A stretch of DNA of 9,165 nucleotides from Palsa-1400 sp036008545 (GTDB lineage Bacteria; Verrucomicrobiota; Verrucomicrobiia; Limisphaerales; Palsa-1400): assembly GCA_036008545.1 (NCBI GenBank), contig DASYNM010000552.1, forward strand, positions 1 to 9,165, written 5' to 3'. Each line of letters opens with the position of its first letter. Within the stretch, counting starts at the first letter, position 1. The notes below the pieces were generated by a model. That model was not told the origin of the DNA. It saw only the letters and a list, made by a program, of their open reading frames with translations, and made no database searches. Both the position numbers and the translations under genes were made by a program. Positions 1 to 6,336 of the stretch are shown piece after piece.

Positions 1-947
1 ACGGTGGCCGGCCCGGACGCTACCATGTAGACCAGCACACCCACCGCCGCCAGCGCCAGCACCCACACCACCCAACGCAAACGCCTCGAATCGTCCAGCA
101 GCCACAGCACCGGGTTTAACTCCATCAACTTGCGACGGCGCGCGGAGCTTGAGCCGAGGAAATCCCGGGTGAAAATGCGAGGCCAGACGCGCTTGCTTGG
201 CCCCTTGTCAACAAACGTTCTGAGCCGCCAGCCGGCCCAGCTCAGGAAAAACCATCCCGTCAGGTGCGAGATGGCCAGCGACTGCCAATACTCGCGCGCC
301 GCGTGAAAATAGTCCGAATCCGACGCCAAATGGAACGGCCAAAACGGGCTGATGTTGCTCATGAAATACCAGCCCGCGGCCGAGGCAAAGCCCGCCCCCA
401 CCAGCCAGGTCACCAGCAAAATAAGGGAGCCGATCATGGCGTGGTAGGCGGATTGGCAGAAGGATGAGACCAGCATCGCCGCCGTCACCGAGAAAAATAA
501 AAAGTTGAGCAGCGCCAGGCAGGTCCGCCAAAATTCAGCGCCCGAGACCCCACCCGTCAACAGGCACAGCGCGAGCACGGGAAAAACCGCCAGCAAGCCG
601 TAAAAGGCGTTGAGCGACACGGCTACGAACTTGCCCAGCACAACCTCGTAGCCTTTCAAATCTGTCAAAAACAAAAGACCGAGCGTCCCTTCCCGCCGTT
701 CCTCGCTCAGGCAATCAGAGGCCAGAAAAATGCCGGCCAGCAATGTTGTCAGCAAGCAGTACCAGGAGAGGATGGTGAACATGTAATTGCCCAGCCCGGT
801 AGGGCCCGAACCCGCCAGGCCAAACAACAGCAAATAAAAGCACCCGATCACCAGGCCCAGCAACGTCGTCGCGCCGCGCACGTAGTAAGTGCTCTTGCGC
901 CGAGCCGCGACGCGCAATTCCCGCTGCGCGATGAACAAAAAGCTCAT
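1..947 (-). CDS. ABC-2-type permease 1 (3' end cut by window edge)
   Basis: An open frame runs from the ATG at 947-945 leftward off the window, giving 315 visible residues without a stop. The N-terminus (IAQRELRVAARR, residues 6-17) and the block LSEERREGTLGLLFLTDLKG (residues 80-99) match the two permeases encoded upstream, so this is a third paralog. Hydrophobic stretches near residues 26-46, 57-77, 111-135, 145-165 and 172-192 indicate a multi-pass inner-membrane protein, probably the membrane part of an ABC exporter (inference from family). The start is fixed by a GGAGG four bases upstream and by the ATGA overlap with the stop of the preceding gene, which implies translational coupling. 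By comparison with its paralogs, about 220 residues, including the second copy of the motif, should lie beyond position 1. Substrate unknown. Confidence 0.85.
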   Translation of the reverse strand, partial: MSFLFIAQRELRVAARRKSTYYVRGATTLLGLVIGCFYLLLFGLAGSGPTGLGNYMFTILSWYCLLTTLLAGIFLASDCLSEERREGTLGLLFLTDLKGYEVVLGKFVAVSLNAFYGLLAVFPVLALCLLTGGVSGAEFWRTCLALLNFLFFSVTAAMLVSSFCQSAYHAMIGSLILLVTWLVGAGFASAAGWYFMSNISPFWPFHLASDSDYFHAAREYWQSLAISHLTGWFFLSWAGWRLRTFVDKGPSKRVWPRIFTRDFLGSSSARRRKLMELNPVLWLLDDSRRLRWVVWVLALAAVGVLVYMVASGPAT

Positions 948-2554
948 TGCGCCTCCGCCAGCACCGGGGCGGATTTTTGAACGGGTTCCTCCGTCCGCTT
1001 TCGTGCCACGCCCTCGGACGCGATGGTCCTGAACTCGGCGCGCAATTTGAACCGGGCGCCCAAAGCAAAGTACAGGTCGGCGGCCAGCCCGAACAACAGC
1101 CAGAAGGTGAAGCTGGCGCCGGCTGGATCTTCGGCCTTTGAAGACAAGCCCCACAAGACCATAGCCACGATGAACATGACGCCGGGCAGCACCAGGATGC
1201 GGGTCAAGGACAGCAGCGCGGCGCGATTGGGTTTGCGGTTGATCAATCCCAACCACATGCCAACCCAACTCAGCGCAATCATGTCCGCCACCAAAAAGCC
1301 GCCCAGGAATAGATGCAGCCCCATGTAAACTTCACGATCCTGACCGTCCCACCGCCGCATCTCCACGATCAGGAAGATCAAGTTGGCCAGCAGCACCGCA
1401 GCCGTCGGCGGCCCAAATTGCCGCCACAACGCCAGCAGTTGTCCGCGCACGATTTGCTTTTCGTGCAACGGCGTGCTCAAGAGCAACTCCAATCCGCCGC
1501 TGCGCCGGTCCTCCGAAATCGTCCGGCTGGCTTCCGCCGCCAGCCAGCACTTCAGGATCAGCCCGGCCGGCACCAGCAAAAGGAAATCCATGCCAGGGTC
1601 CCAAAGGCTTAAGGAGAACCAGCGCGCGTAGCGCGACCAGAGCAGAGTCAAAACACCCAGCATCAACCATACAAGCAACCGCTTGCGGCCAAGCCGGGCC
1701 GTGCGCCACAAGAACGGATTGACCTCCAGCAACGCCCTCCGCCTTCCGAAGCCCACGGGCGCAGCAGTGGACCGGCGCCAAGGCATCCTTCTCCCAACCG
1801 TCCCCTCCTGCCACGACCACGGCACGATGCGGCAGGCCAGCCCGAAAAAAACCCACGCATACAATTGCGTAAAGGCGGCGTTGACCCAAAAATCACCGCG
1901 CATGTCTTTGGTGAAATTGAAATCCAACGCCAGCACGCAGCCGTAGGCCGGACTGGAGAGCATCGCCATGTGCTGGTTGGGAAAGCCCCGGATTTGCGTC
2001 GCAGCCGGCCCTCCCACCAACAAAGCCAGACCGATCAGTATCGACAACCCGAGCGACCAGTTGTCCCTCCGACAAAGGGAAGACACGAACAGCCCGACGC
2101 TGAGGGAAAAGAGCAAAAGATTGATTGACACCAGCACCACCCGTAACATTTCGTCGTGGCTCACGCCGCCCAGCACGAATGGGATGGCCAGCATCGGCAC
2201 CACCGCCAGCATTCCGTAAAAGGCGTTGACGGACGTCGCAGCCAGTTTGCCCAGCACCACGTCGTGCCCTTTGAGATCCGTCAGAAAAAGCAGGCCCAGC
2301 GTCCCTTCCCGTTTTTCCTCGCTCAGGCAATCGCACGTCACCAGCGTGCCGGTGATGGCGGCGTAGAGGAAGACCACGGTGCTGACAACAACAAATAATT
2401 CCGCGCCGATTTTCTGATCCGTGTCCTCCACCGCCAGCAAAACCCACGCGGCCAAAGCGGCCCCGACGATGGCCGCCACAAACCGGCCCCAATACGTCCC
2501 GCGCCGGCGCGAGGCCACGCGCAGTTCCCGTTCCACCACCGGCAGGATGGTCAT
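944..2554 (-). CDS. ABC-2-type permease 2, internally duplicated
   Basis: This 536-residue multi-pass membrane protein is a paralog of the genes on either side. It starts MTILPVVERELRVASRRR. It carries the motif LSEEKREGTLGLLFLTDL at residues 78-95 and a second related copy at about 347-371 (ISEDRRSGGLELLLSTPL), so it appears to be two ABC-2 half-permeases fused in one chain. A charged linker near residues 250-292 separates the halves. The frame is open for another 105 codons upstream, but that part lies inside gene 3 and is low-complexity Arg/Gly. The start at 2554 is chosen because the N-terminus then aligns with both paralogs, a GGAAGGGG lies four bases upstream, and the ATG overlaps the stop of gene 3 as ATGA. 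It likely exports a substrate together with an ATPase encoded elsewhere. Substrate unknown. Confidence 0.88.
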   Translation of the reverse strand: MTILPVVERELRVASRRRGTYWGRFVAAIVGAALAAWVLLAVEDTDQKIGAELFVVVSTVVFLYAAITGTLVTCDCLSEEKREGTLGLLFLTDLKGHDVVLGKLAATSVNAFYGMLAVVPMLAIPFVLGGVSHDEMLRVVLVSINLLLFSLSVGLFVSSLCRRDNWSLGLSILIGLALLVGGPAATQIRGFPNQHMAMLSSPAYGCVLALDFNFTKDMRGDFWVNAAFTQLYAWVFFGLACRIVPWSWQEGTVGRRMPWRRSTAAPVGFGRRRALLEVNPFLWRTARLGRKRLLVWLMLGVLTLLWSRYARWFSLSLWDPGMDFLLLVPAGLILKCWLAAEASRTISEDRRSGGLELLLSTPLHEKQIVRGQLLALWRQFGPPTAAVLLANLIFLIVEMRRWDGQDREVYMGLHLFLGGFLVADMIALSWVGMWLGLINRKPNRAALLSLTRILVLPGVMFIVAMVLWGLSSKAEDPAGASFTFWLLFGLAADLYFALGARFKLRAEFRTIASEGVARKRTEEPVQKSAPVLAEAQ

Positions 2555-4176
2555 TCGGCCCCTTCCAGTGCGGGAGTAGCCTCCTCCTCGGCCGCGGCCG
2601 CCCGGAAGCTTGGCGCGACGCCTTCGGCCACCACTCGGCGAAACCATTGCACCAGGCGCGTATTGGCGTTCTGGGCGAAGAAAAATGCCGAAGCGAAACC
2701 GAGAATGTTGGTGAAAATAAGCACGCTGAATGCGTTCGGAATGCCACCGGAGCCCATCACGTCGAACGCGAAGAAAAGCAGGTACGGCACCAGCAGAATT
2801 TGCACCAGCGCCAGAGCGGCGGCGCGATTGGGCTTGCGCTGAACCAAGCCCTGCCACATGCCGGTCCAACTTAGCGCCAGCAAATCAACAAGCAGCGATG
2901 CGCCCGTGATGACGTGCAGCCCGACCAGCAAATTGCGGTAGTCGGTCAGGTTGCTCCCTGGTGGCGCGTTTAAGATTTCCATGCCCAGCAGGAGAATATT
3001 GGCCAGGAAAATGGCGGACGCAGGCTCCGCGAACTGCCGCCACAAGGCCAGGCGCTGGCCTTTGATGATCTCCTTTTCCGGCAGTGGCGTAGTCAAGAGG
3101 AGTTCCATGGCGGCGTTGCGCCGGTCGGCCGACAGGGTGCTGCACGCCTCCGAAGCCAGCCACGCTTTCACCACCACCCCCGCCAGAATCAAAGTGAGAA
3201 TGTCCTTGGTGACATCGAAGCGCGCCACCGGCAAAATGCTGTCAAGCGCAAACCACATCAGGGCGATGGCCAACAAAGCGAGCCAGACCACCGTTCGCTG
3301 CAAACCCGGTTGCGCCGCCCGCCATAAGAACACGTTGACGGCCAGCACCTCCTTGCGCTCACCTGTGCCGCGCACGGATTTGACTTTGACCAGGCTCCGC
3401 CGCTGCTTGCCCGCCGAGGAATCCTGCCATGAACGCGGCACGATCCAGCAAGTTAGGAACAGCAGCGACCATCCGTAGATTTGCGTCAACAGGAAGTTGA
3501 GCCAGAACCAAGGGTGGGGAAAGCGGTTGTACATGTTCTCCAGCGCCGAGAAACAGCCAAAGACCGGGCTGAAGATGAAGGCAACATCGGGATTGGCGAT
3601 GTGCAGAAAATCGAGCCGGGCCACCACCGGAATCACCGTCAGCCAGAGGACGGACAAGATCACGGCCAATCCGAGCGAACGATTGTCCAAGCGGCAGACG
3701 GAGGAGGCGAAGAGGCCGACGCTAAGGAAGAAAAACAAGAGATTGACCGACACCAGCACCACGCGCGCGACTTCGCCCCCCGTGACCGCGCCCAGGACGA
3801 GCGAAACCGCCAGCACCGGCGCCACCGCCAGCACGCCATGAATGGTTTTGACTGACGTCGAGGCGAGCTTACCGAAAACGACATCGTAACCTCTCAAGTC
3901 CGTCAGGAAGAGCAAGCCGAGGGTGCCCTCGCGCTTCTCTTCGCTCAGGCAATCGCAAGTGGTCAGGATGCCGGCCAGCGCGGCATAAACAAATACCAGC
4001 GCCGCCAGGATGCGGAAGACGATCGCGCCGTTTTGGGTGCTGCCGTTGCTGGCCGCGAGCAGAGTCCAAGCCGCCACAGCCCAACCGCCGACGGCGGCAG
4101 TCAAGCGGCTCCAATAAGTGCCGCGCCGGCGCGCCGCCACGCGCAATTCCCGTTCAACAACAGGAAGCAAAGTCAT
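2551..4176 (-). CDS. ABC-2-type permease 3, first gene of the operon
   Basis: This 541-residue multi-pass membrane protein is the closest paralog of permease 2 and the first gene of the three-gene operon. It begins MTLLPVVERELRVAARRR. The block LSEEKREGTLGLLFLTDL lies at residues 77-94 and a second related copy (LSADRRNAAMELLLTTPL) at 348-365, so the chain has two similar halves. A basic linker lies near residues 250-285. The last 20 residues are Ala/Glu-rich and cytoplasm-like. The frame extends 11 codons upstream to a TTG, but ATG 4176 matches the paralogs. The Shine-Dalgarno GGGAGG is 14 bases away, rather far, with a five-codon mini-ORF between. The first 35 bases of the gene, together with the upstream leader, are duplicated at 4773-4857 and, in diverged form, near 8253-8372. 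Family assignment is firm; substrate is not. Confidence 0.88.
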   Translation of the reverse strand: MTLLPVVERELRVAARRRGTYWSRLTAAVGGWAVAAWTLLAASNGSTQNGAIVFRILAALVFVYAALAGILTTCDCLSEEKREGTLGLLFLTDLRGYDVVFGKLASTSVKTIHGVLAVAPVLAVSLVLGAVTGGEVARVVLVSVNLLFFFLSVGLFASSVCRLDNRSLGLAVILSVLWLTVIPVVARLDFLHIANPDVAFIFSPVFGCFSALENMYNRFPHPWFWLNFLLTQIYGWSLLFLTCWIVPRSWQDSSAGKQRRSLVKVKSVRGTGERKEVLAVNVFLWRAAQPGLQRTVVWLALLAIALMWFALDSILPVARFDVTKDILTLILAGVVVKAWLASEACSTLSADRRNAAMELLLTTPLPEKEIIKGQRLALWRQFAEPASAIFLANILLLGMEILNAPPGSNLTDYRNLLVGLHVITGASLLVDLLALSWTGMWQGLVQRKPNRAAALALVQILLVPYLLFFAFDVMGSGGIPNAFSVLIFTNILGFASAFFFAQNANTRLVQWFRRVVAEGVAPSFRAAAAEEEATPALEGAE

Positions 4177-4226
4177 GCGAGACGCATTGTCCTCCCTTCC
4201 CCGGCGCAAGCCAAGGCGATAGTGGC
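4142..4226. repeat. Direct repeat copy A (true start of permease 3)
   Basis: These 85 bases, containing the first 35 bases of permease 3 and its leader, recur without a single mismatch at 4773-4857, in the same orientation and 631 bases away. The pair brackets hicBA. A wider, diverged version (4112-4232 against 8253-8372) lies on the far side of the accessory region. Bases 4208-4226 are identical in all three copies. A possible minus-strand promoter, TTCACC (4244-4239) - 17 bases - TATCGC (4221-4216), partly lies here. Only the -10-like part is kept in the other copies, so the promoter call is weak. Confidence 0.9.
4173..4196 (-). promoter_or_regulatory. Permease operon ribosome-binding region with mini-ORF (MRLA-stop)
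   Basis: On the minus strand GGGAGG (4196-4191) is followed after three bases by an ATG (4187-4185) that opens a four-residue ORF, MRLA. Its TGA (4175-4173) overlaps the permease 3 start as ATGA. The Shine-Dalgarno is therefore better placed to feed the mini-ORF than the permease, 14 bases away. Termination-reinitiation into the permease is a reasonable inference and mirrors the two ATGA junctions further down the operon. It could also be chance. Confidence 0.4.
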
Positions 4227-4273
4227 GGCCTTGCGGTTGGTGAATCCCGTCCTCGCGCCATCCGATGCCGGGC

Positions 4274-4303
4274 TTGCTCCGTTCCCCGCCTCTCTGCTAC
4301 GCT
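4274..4303 (+). promoter_or_regulatory. Possible sigma-70-like promoter of hicBA
   Basis: TTGCTC (4274-4279) and TACGCT (4298-4303) are separated by 18 bases, and the hicB ATG follows seven bases after the second hexamer. No Shine-Dalgarno is visible before hicB, so the transcript would be nearly leaderless. The hexamers match consensus only moderately. Confidence 0.3.
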
Positions 4304-4310
4304 TCGCAAT

Positions 4311-4535
4311 ATGAAAACGATGACCTTTAGCGCAGTGCTGAATCCTGAAGAGGACGGCTATGTTTCCCTGTGCCCAGAACTGGATATTGCGAGTCAGGGC
4401 GACACGATTGACGAGGCTCTGGCCAACCTCAAAGAGGCGCTGGAAGGTTTTTTCGAAACTGCCAGCCCAGAGGAAGTGCGGACGCGAGAGAAAAAGCCAG
4501 CGTTGTTCACCCGCATCGAGGTGGAGTGTGCCTAA
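4311..4535 (+). CDS. hicB: HicB-family antitoxin
   Basis: This 74-residue protein has the HicB pattern: FSAVL, then EEDGYVSLCPELDIASQGDT (residues 14-33), then DEALANLKEALEGFFE (35-50). This is the partial RNase-H-like antitoxin core. No DNA-binding domain follows, which is common for short HicB proteins. In the family, HicB binds and blocks the mRNA-cleaving toxin HicA. It reads first in the pair and its end overlaps hicA by eight bases, implying co-translation. Two in-frame ATGs (4311, 4320) could start it; neither has a clear ribosome-binding site. The gene is intact although its toxin partner is damaged. The pair sits between two identical 85-bp repeats copied from the permease 3 start, which suggests arrival or rearrangement at that site. 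Confidence 0.9.
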   Translation: MKTMTFSAVLNPEEDGYVSLCPELDIASQGDTIDEALANLKEALEGFFETASPEEVRTREKKPALFTRIEVECA

Positions 4536-4761
4536 GCTGGGGGTGTTTTCCGGCGAGGAAATTGTTCGAATCATGGAAGCTGAGGGTTTCGTTCGGGCCC
4601 GGCAAAAAGGGAGCAATCTTATGATGCATCTTATGATGCAACGGCGGACGGAACGCGGCACGACCACAGTGCCAGTACCGATGCATCGCGTTGTGAGAAT
4701 CGGCACGCTGCAATCTATCATCCGATAATCCGGAATTTCGCGCGAACGATTTCTGGTCTGA
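4528..4761 (+). pseudogene. hicA: HicA-family toxin, damaged (motif His lost, premature stop)
   Basis: From the GTG at 4528 the frame reads VPKLGVFSGEEIVRIMEAEG, then FVRARQKGSN, and later TERGTTTVPVPMHRVVRIG, a clear HicA (double-stranded-RNA-binding-fold mRNA interferase). Two defects are visible. In the usual G-S-H motif the His is Asn (codon AAT, 4615-4617), and a 12-base tandem duplication inserts four residues there, so that the only nearby His (4627-4629) is displaced. The frame then stops at TAA (4726-4728), but reading on gives SGISRERFLV and a TGA at 4759-4761, the expected family C-terminus. The ochre stop therefore most likely replaced a CAA Gln codon and removes 11 residues. An unaltered reading would be 66 residues. 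Loss of toxicity is inferred from family knowledge, not shown. Confidence 0.85.
4616..4639 (+). repeat. Perfect 12-base tandem duplication inside hicA
   Basis: ATCTTATGATGC occurs twice back to back. At codon level the block His/Asn-Leu-Met-Met is doubled at the place where HicA proteins carry the catalytic His. The first copy has AAT and the second CAT. Confidence 0.95.
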
Positions 4762-4807
4762 AATTGATCCCACGCAATTCCCGTTCAACAACAGGAAGCA
4801 AAGTCAT
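4718..4807 (-). pseudogene. Stump of permease start in copy B
   Basis: The ATG at 4807-4805 gives MTLLPVVERELR, identical to permease 3, then leaves the repeat and ends after 29 codons at 4718, overlapping the 3' end of hicA in antisense. Its Shine-Dalgarno and mini-ORF are the same as for the real gene. If the copied leader contains a promoter, the transcript would run antisense through hicA and hicB toward permease 3. No function as a protein is expected. Confidence 0.7.
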
Positions 4808-4857
4808 GCGAGACGCATTGTCCTCCCTTCCCCGGCGCAAGCCAAGGCGATAGTGGC
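4773..4857. repeat. Direct repeat copy B (duplicated permease 3 start)
   Basis: This is identical over 85 bases to 4142-4226 and in the same orientation. It carries the leader, the GGGAGG, the MRLA mini-ORF and the first 12 permease codons. Identity ends sharply on both sides, at 4772/4773 and 4857/4858, and perfect identity suggests a recent event. With copy A it flanks hicBA, leaving 546 bases between the repeats. Confidence 0.95.
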
Positions 4858-4949
4858 ATTTAGCCCGCCCCGATTGCACCATCAGATTCTTTAGACTGTG
4901 CCAAAACTCCAGCTTCCCATTGCGCCTCGATTATGGTATTGTAGGACGC

Positions 4950-5099
4950 GTGGAAACCATTCCATCAGGGGTGCTGGGAAAAGCCGTTGGACGGCTGAAA
5001 GCCAAGTTTCAGCCGGCGGTAACCTATTTGATCAGTTCTCATGCACGGGGCACCCCAACCGATGACAGCGATGTCGATTTCATGGTGGTAGCGCGTTAG
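4950..5099 (+). pseudogene. Minimal nucleotidyltransferase (MNT-type) fragment
   Basis: A GTG-started 49-residue frame ends in YLISSHARG, TPTDDSDVDFMVVAR and a stop. This matches the start of the nucleotidyltransferase domain found in MNT/HEPN pairs, where the pattern is L-F-G-S-x-A-R-G then D-S-D-x-D. The two Asp of D-x-D are present, but the G-S signature is S-S and the protein stops just after the catalytic strand. Intact relatives are about twice as long. No HEPN partner gene follows. The start codon is uncertain, and the fragment is probably inactive. Confidence 0.65.
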
Positions 5100-5147
5100 A
5101 ACATTGAGCAACCATTACGTCCATAGTGAACGCCGAAGCGGTGATAA

Positions 5148-5153
5148 AAGGAG
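5148..5153 (+). promoter_or_regulatory. Shine-Dalgarno AAGGAG deciding the exostosin-like start
   Basis: AAGGAG lies eight bases before the GTG at 5162. The longer frame, from GTG 5126, has no such site. Confidence 0.55.
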
Positions 5154-5161
5154 TGAACCTT

Positions 5162-6163
5162 GTGTGGGCGAAGGGGGTTCCTCAAGAGGCAAACTGGCTG
5201 CGTTATCTCCTGCGACCGCTTATACGGCGTGAACTCGTTGCGGAACGGTTTGAGATTATCGAGGCGGATTCCATTTATGTTGTCAGTGGAAACAGGAATC
5301 TGCATGTCACTATCCCGCGTTCTTTTTTGAACGCAGTCTCGAGCGTTCCTGGCAAGGGATTGATCCACGTGGGTGATGAATACTTCGCAGGCGGCTATGA
5401 CGTTTATAGAAGCTTTGATTTTGTTCTGAGAACACACCATGCCTGCTGGTTTAAGAATGTTTCGGAAGTATTGACTTTCCCGTTGGGCTGGGCGGAAGGC
5501 ACGCCGCGGCGTTCCACGCTCAAGCCGATCGAATCGCGCCAATACATTTGGTCCTTTCTTGGGAACCAGGCGGCTTCCTCGCGCGCGGAAATGCTGCGGG
5601 CGCTTCGTCAAATAAAACCGCAATTCGTTCATTCTTACGACGGCGCGACCAAAGCATCCCGGCAAATGCCCGCCTCCGAGTATCACGCCGTATTGGAGGA
5701 CACCGCTTTTGCGCCTTGTCCCATGGGCAATGCCATGCTGGAAACCTGGCGTTTTTATGAATCACTGGAGGCGGGTTGCATCCCCATCATCGAGGTGCGG
5801 CCCTGGATGCATTATCACGAACGATTGCTCGGACCACATCCCATTCCCACCATTTATTACTGGTCCCAAGCCGAGAGCCTCATCCAAAAGTTGTGCAAGG
5901 ACCCTGGGCAGTTGCGAGCTATGCAACAGCGTATTTCAAACTGGTGGACGGAATGCAAGGAATCGAATCAGCTTACGATCAACCGTTTCATCAGCGAGAA
6001 GATGGGGAAGCGCAACGGCAATGGTTCCATAAGCCCCATTCCATCCACTTCGCCTTTGTGGCCGATGCGCCGCATGTTTGAATTACTACGCCATCAATCC
6101 GTCATGTCTGCATATCGGCGCGCCAGACGGCCCTTCGCCGCGCTGGCCTCGAAGCAGCGCTAG
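5162..6163 (+). CDS. Exostosin/GT47-like glycosyltransferase
   Basis: This is a soluble protein of 333 residues with no signal peptide or membrane segment. The C-terminal half has the marks of the exostosin (GT47-like, GT-B) family: WSFLGNQAASSR (residues 130-141), then FAPCPMGNAMLETWRFYESL (183-202) directly followed by EAGCIPIIE. In the family this Glu-Ala-Gly-C-I-P segment belongs to the nucleotide-sugar-binding domain. The role is probably sugar transfer in surface polysaccharide synthesis; donor and acceptor are unknown. The start at GTG 5162 is chosen for its Shine-Dalgarno; a GTG at 5126 would add 12 residues and restore a hydrophobic first strand, so it remains possible. The last 18 codons (6073-6126) lie in a repeat that recurs after the peptidase gene. 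It faces the GT-A gene at 7314-8186 across the peptidase gene. Confidence 0.8.
   Translation: MWAKGVPQEANWLRYLLRPLIRRELVAERFEIIEADSIYVVSGNRNLHVTIPRSFLNAVSSVPGKGLIHVGDEYFAGGYDVYRSFDFVLRTHHACWFKNVSEVLTFPLGWAEGTPRRSTLKPIESRQYIWSFLGNQAASSRAEMLRALRQIKPQFVHSYDGATKASRQMPASEYHAVLEDTAFAPCPMGNAMLETWRFYESLEAGCIPIIEVRPWMHYHERLLGPHPIPTIYYWSQAESLIQKLCKDPGQLRAMQQRISNWWTECKESNQLTINRFISEKMGKRNGNGSISPIPSTSPLWPMRRMFELLRHQSVMSAYRRARRPFAALASKQR
6073..6125 (+). repeat. Direct repeat, 3' end of exostosin-like gene (copy 1)
   Basis: About 53 bases here match 7283-7335 in the same orientation at roughly 85% identity by hand alignment, with an 18-base identical core (6094-6111 and 7306-7323). In this copy they encode the tail MFELLRHQSVMSAYRRA of the glycosyltransferase. 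The two copies bracket the peptidase gene. Confidence 0.8.
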
Positions 6164-6336
6164 TTTCTTGATTTCGCTTCGGCGCGCCGCGCCGACCCTG
6201 CTAAAAATAGATTTGCGCACTTGCACGAAATCGCTCGGAAAAAGCTTGCAAATCTGTGGAGAGAACGACAAACTCTCTCGAGGAAAAAGTCCGCGTGGGT
6301 CGTGGGCAAGAACTCAAACAGTAAATCGCGATTCCT

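Noticed and set aside
1893..2747. 284-codon minus-strand ORF across permeases 2 and 3
   Set aside because: A shadow frame: Arg/Gly/His-rich, no recognisable motif, fully inside genes with clear paralogs.
2555..2869. Upstream extension of permease 2 to 641 residues
   Set aside because: It lies within permease 3 in another frame, is Arg/Gly-rich, and is not shared by the paralogs. The ATG at 2554 has a ribosome-binding site and aligns with them.
4173..4721. 182-codon minus-strand ORF over hicBA
   Set aside because: Antisense to clear HicB and HicA homologs. Only its last five codons coincide with the mini-ORF discussed above.
4311..4761. Functional HicBA toxin-antitoxin system
   Set aside because: The toxin has lost the motif His at its normal place and has a premature stop, so calling it active is not supported.
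6180..6194. GC-rich hairpin after the exostosin-like gene as a terminator
   Set aside because: Five pairs and no run of T follows, only CTAAAAATAG. Too weak to call.
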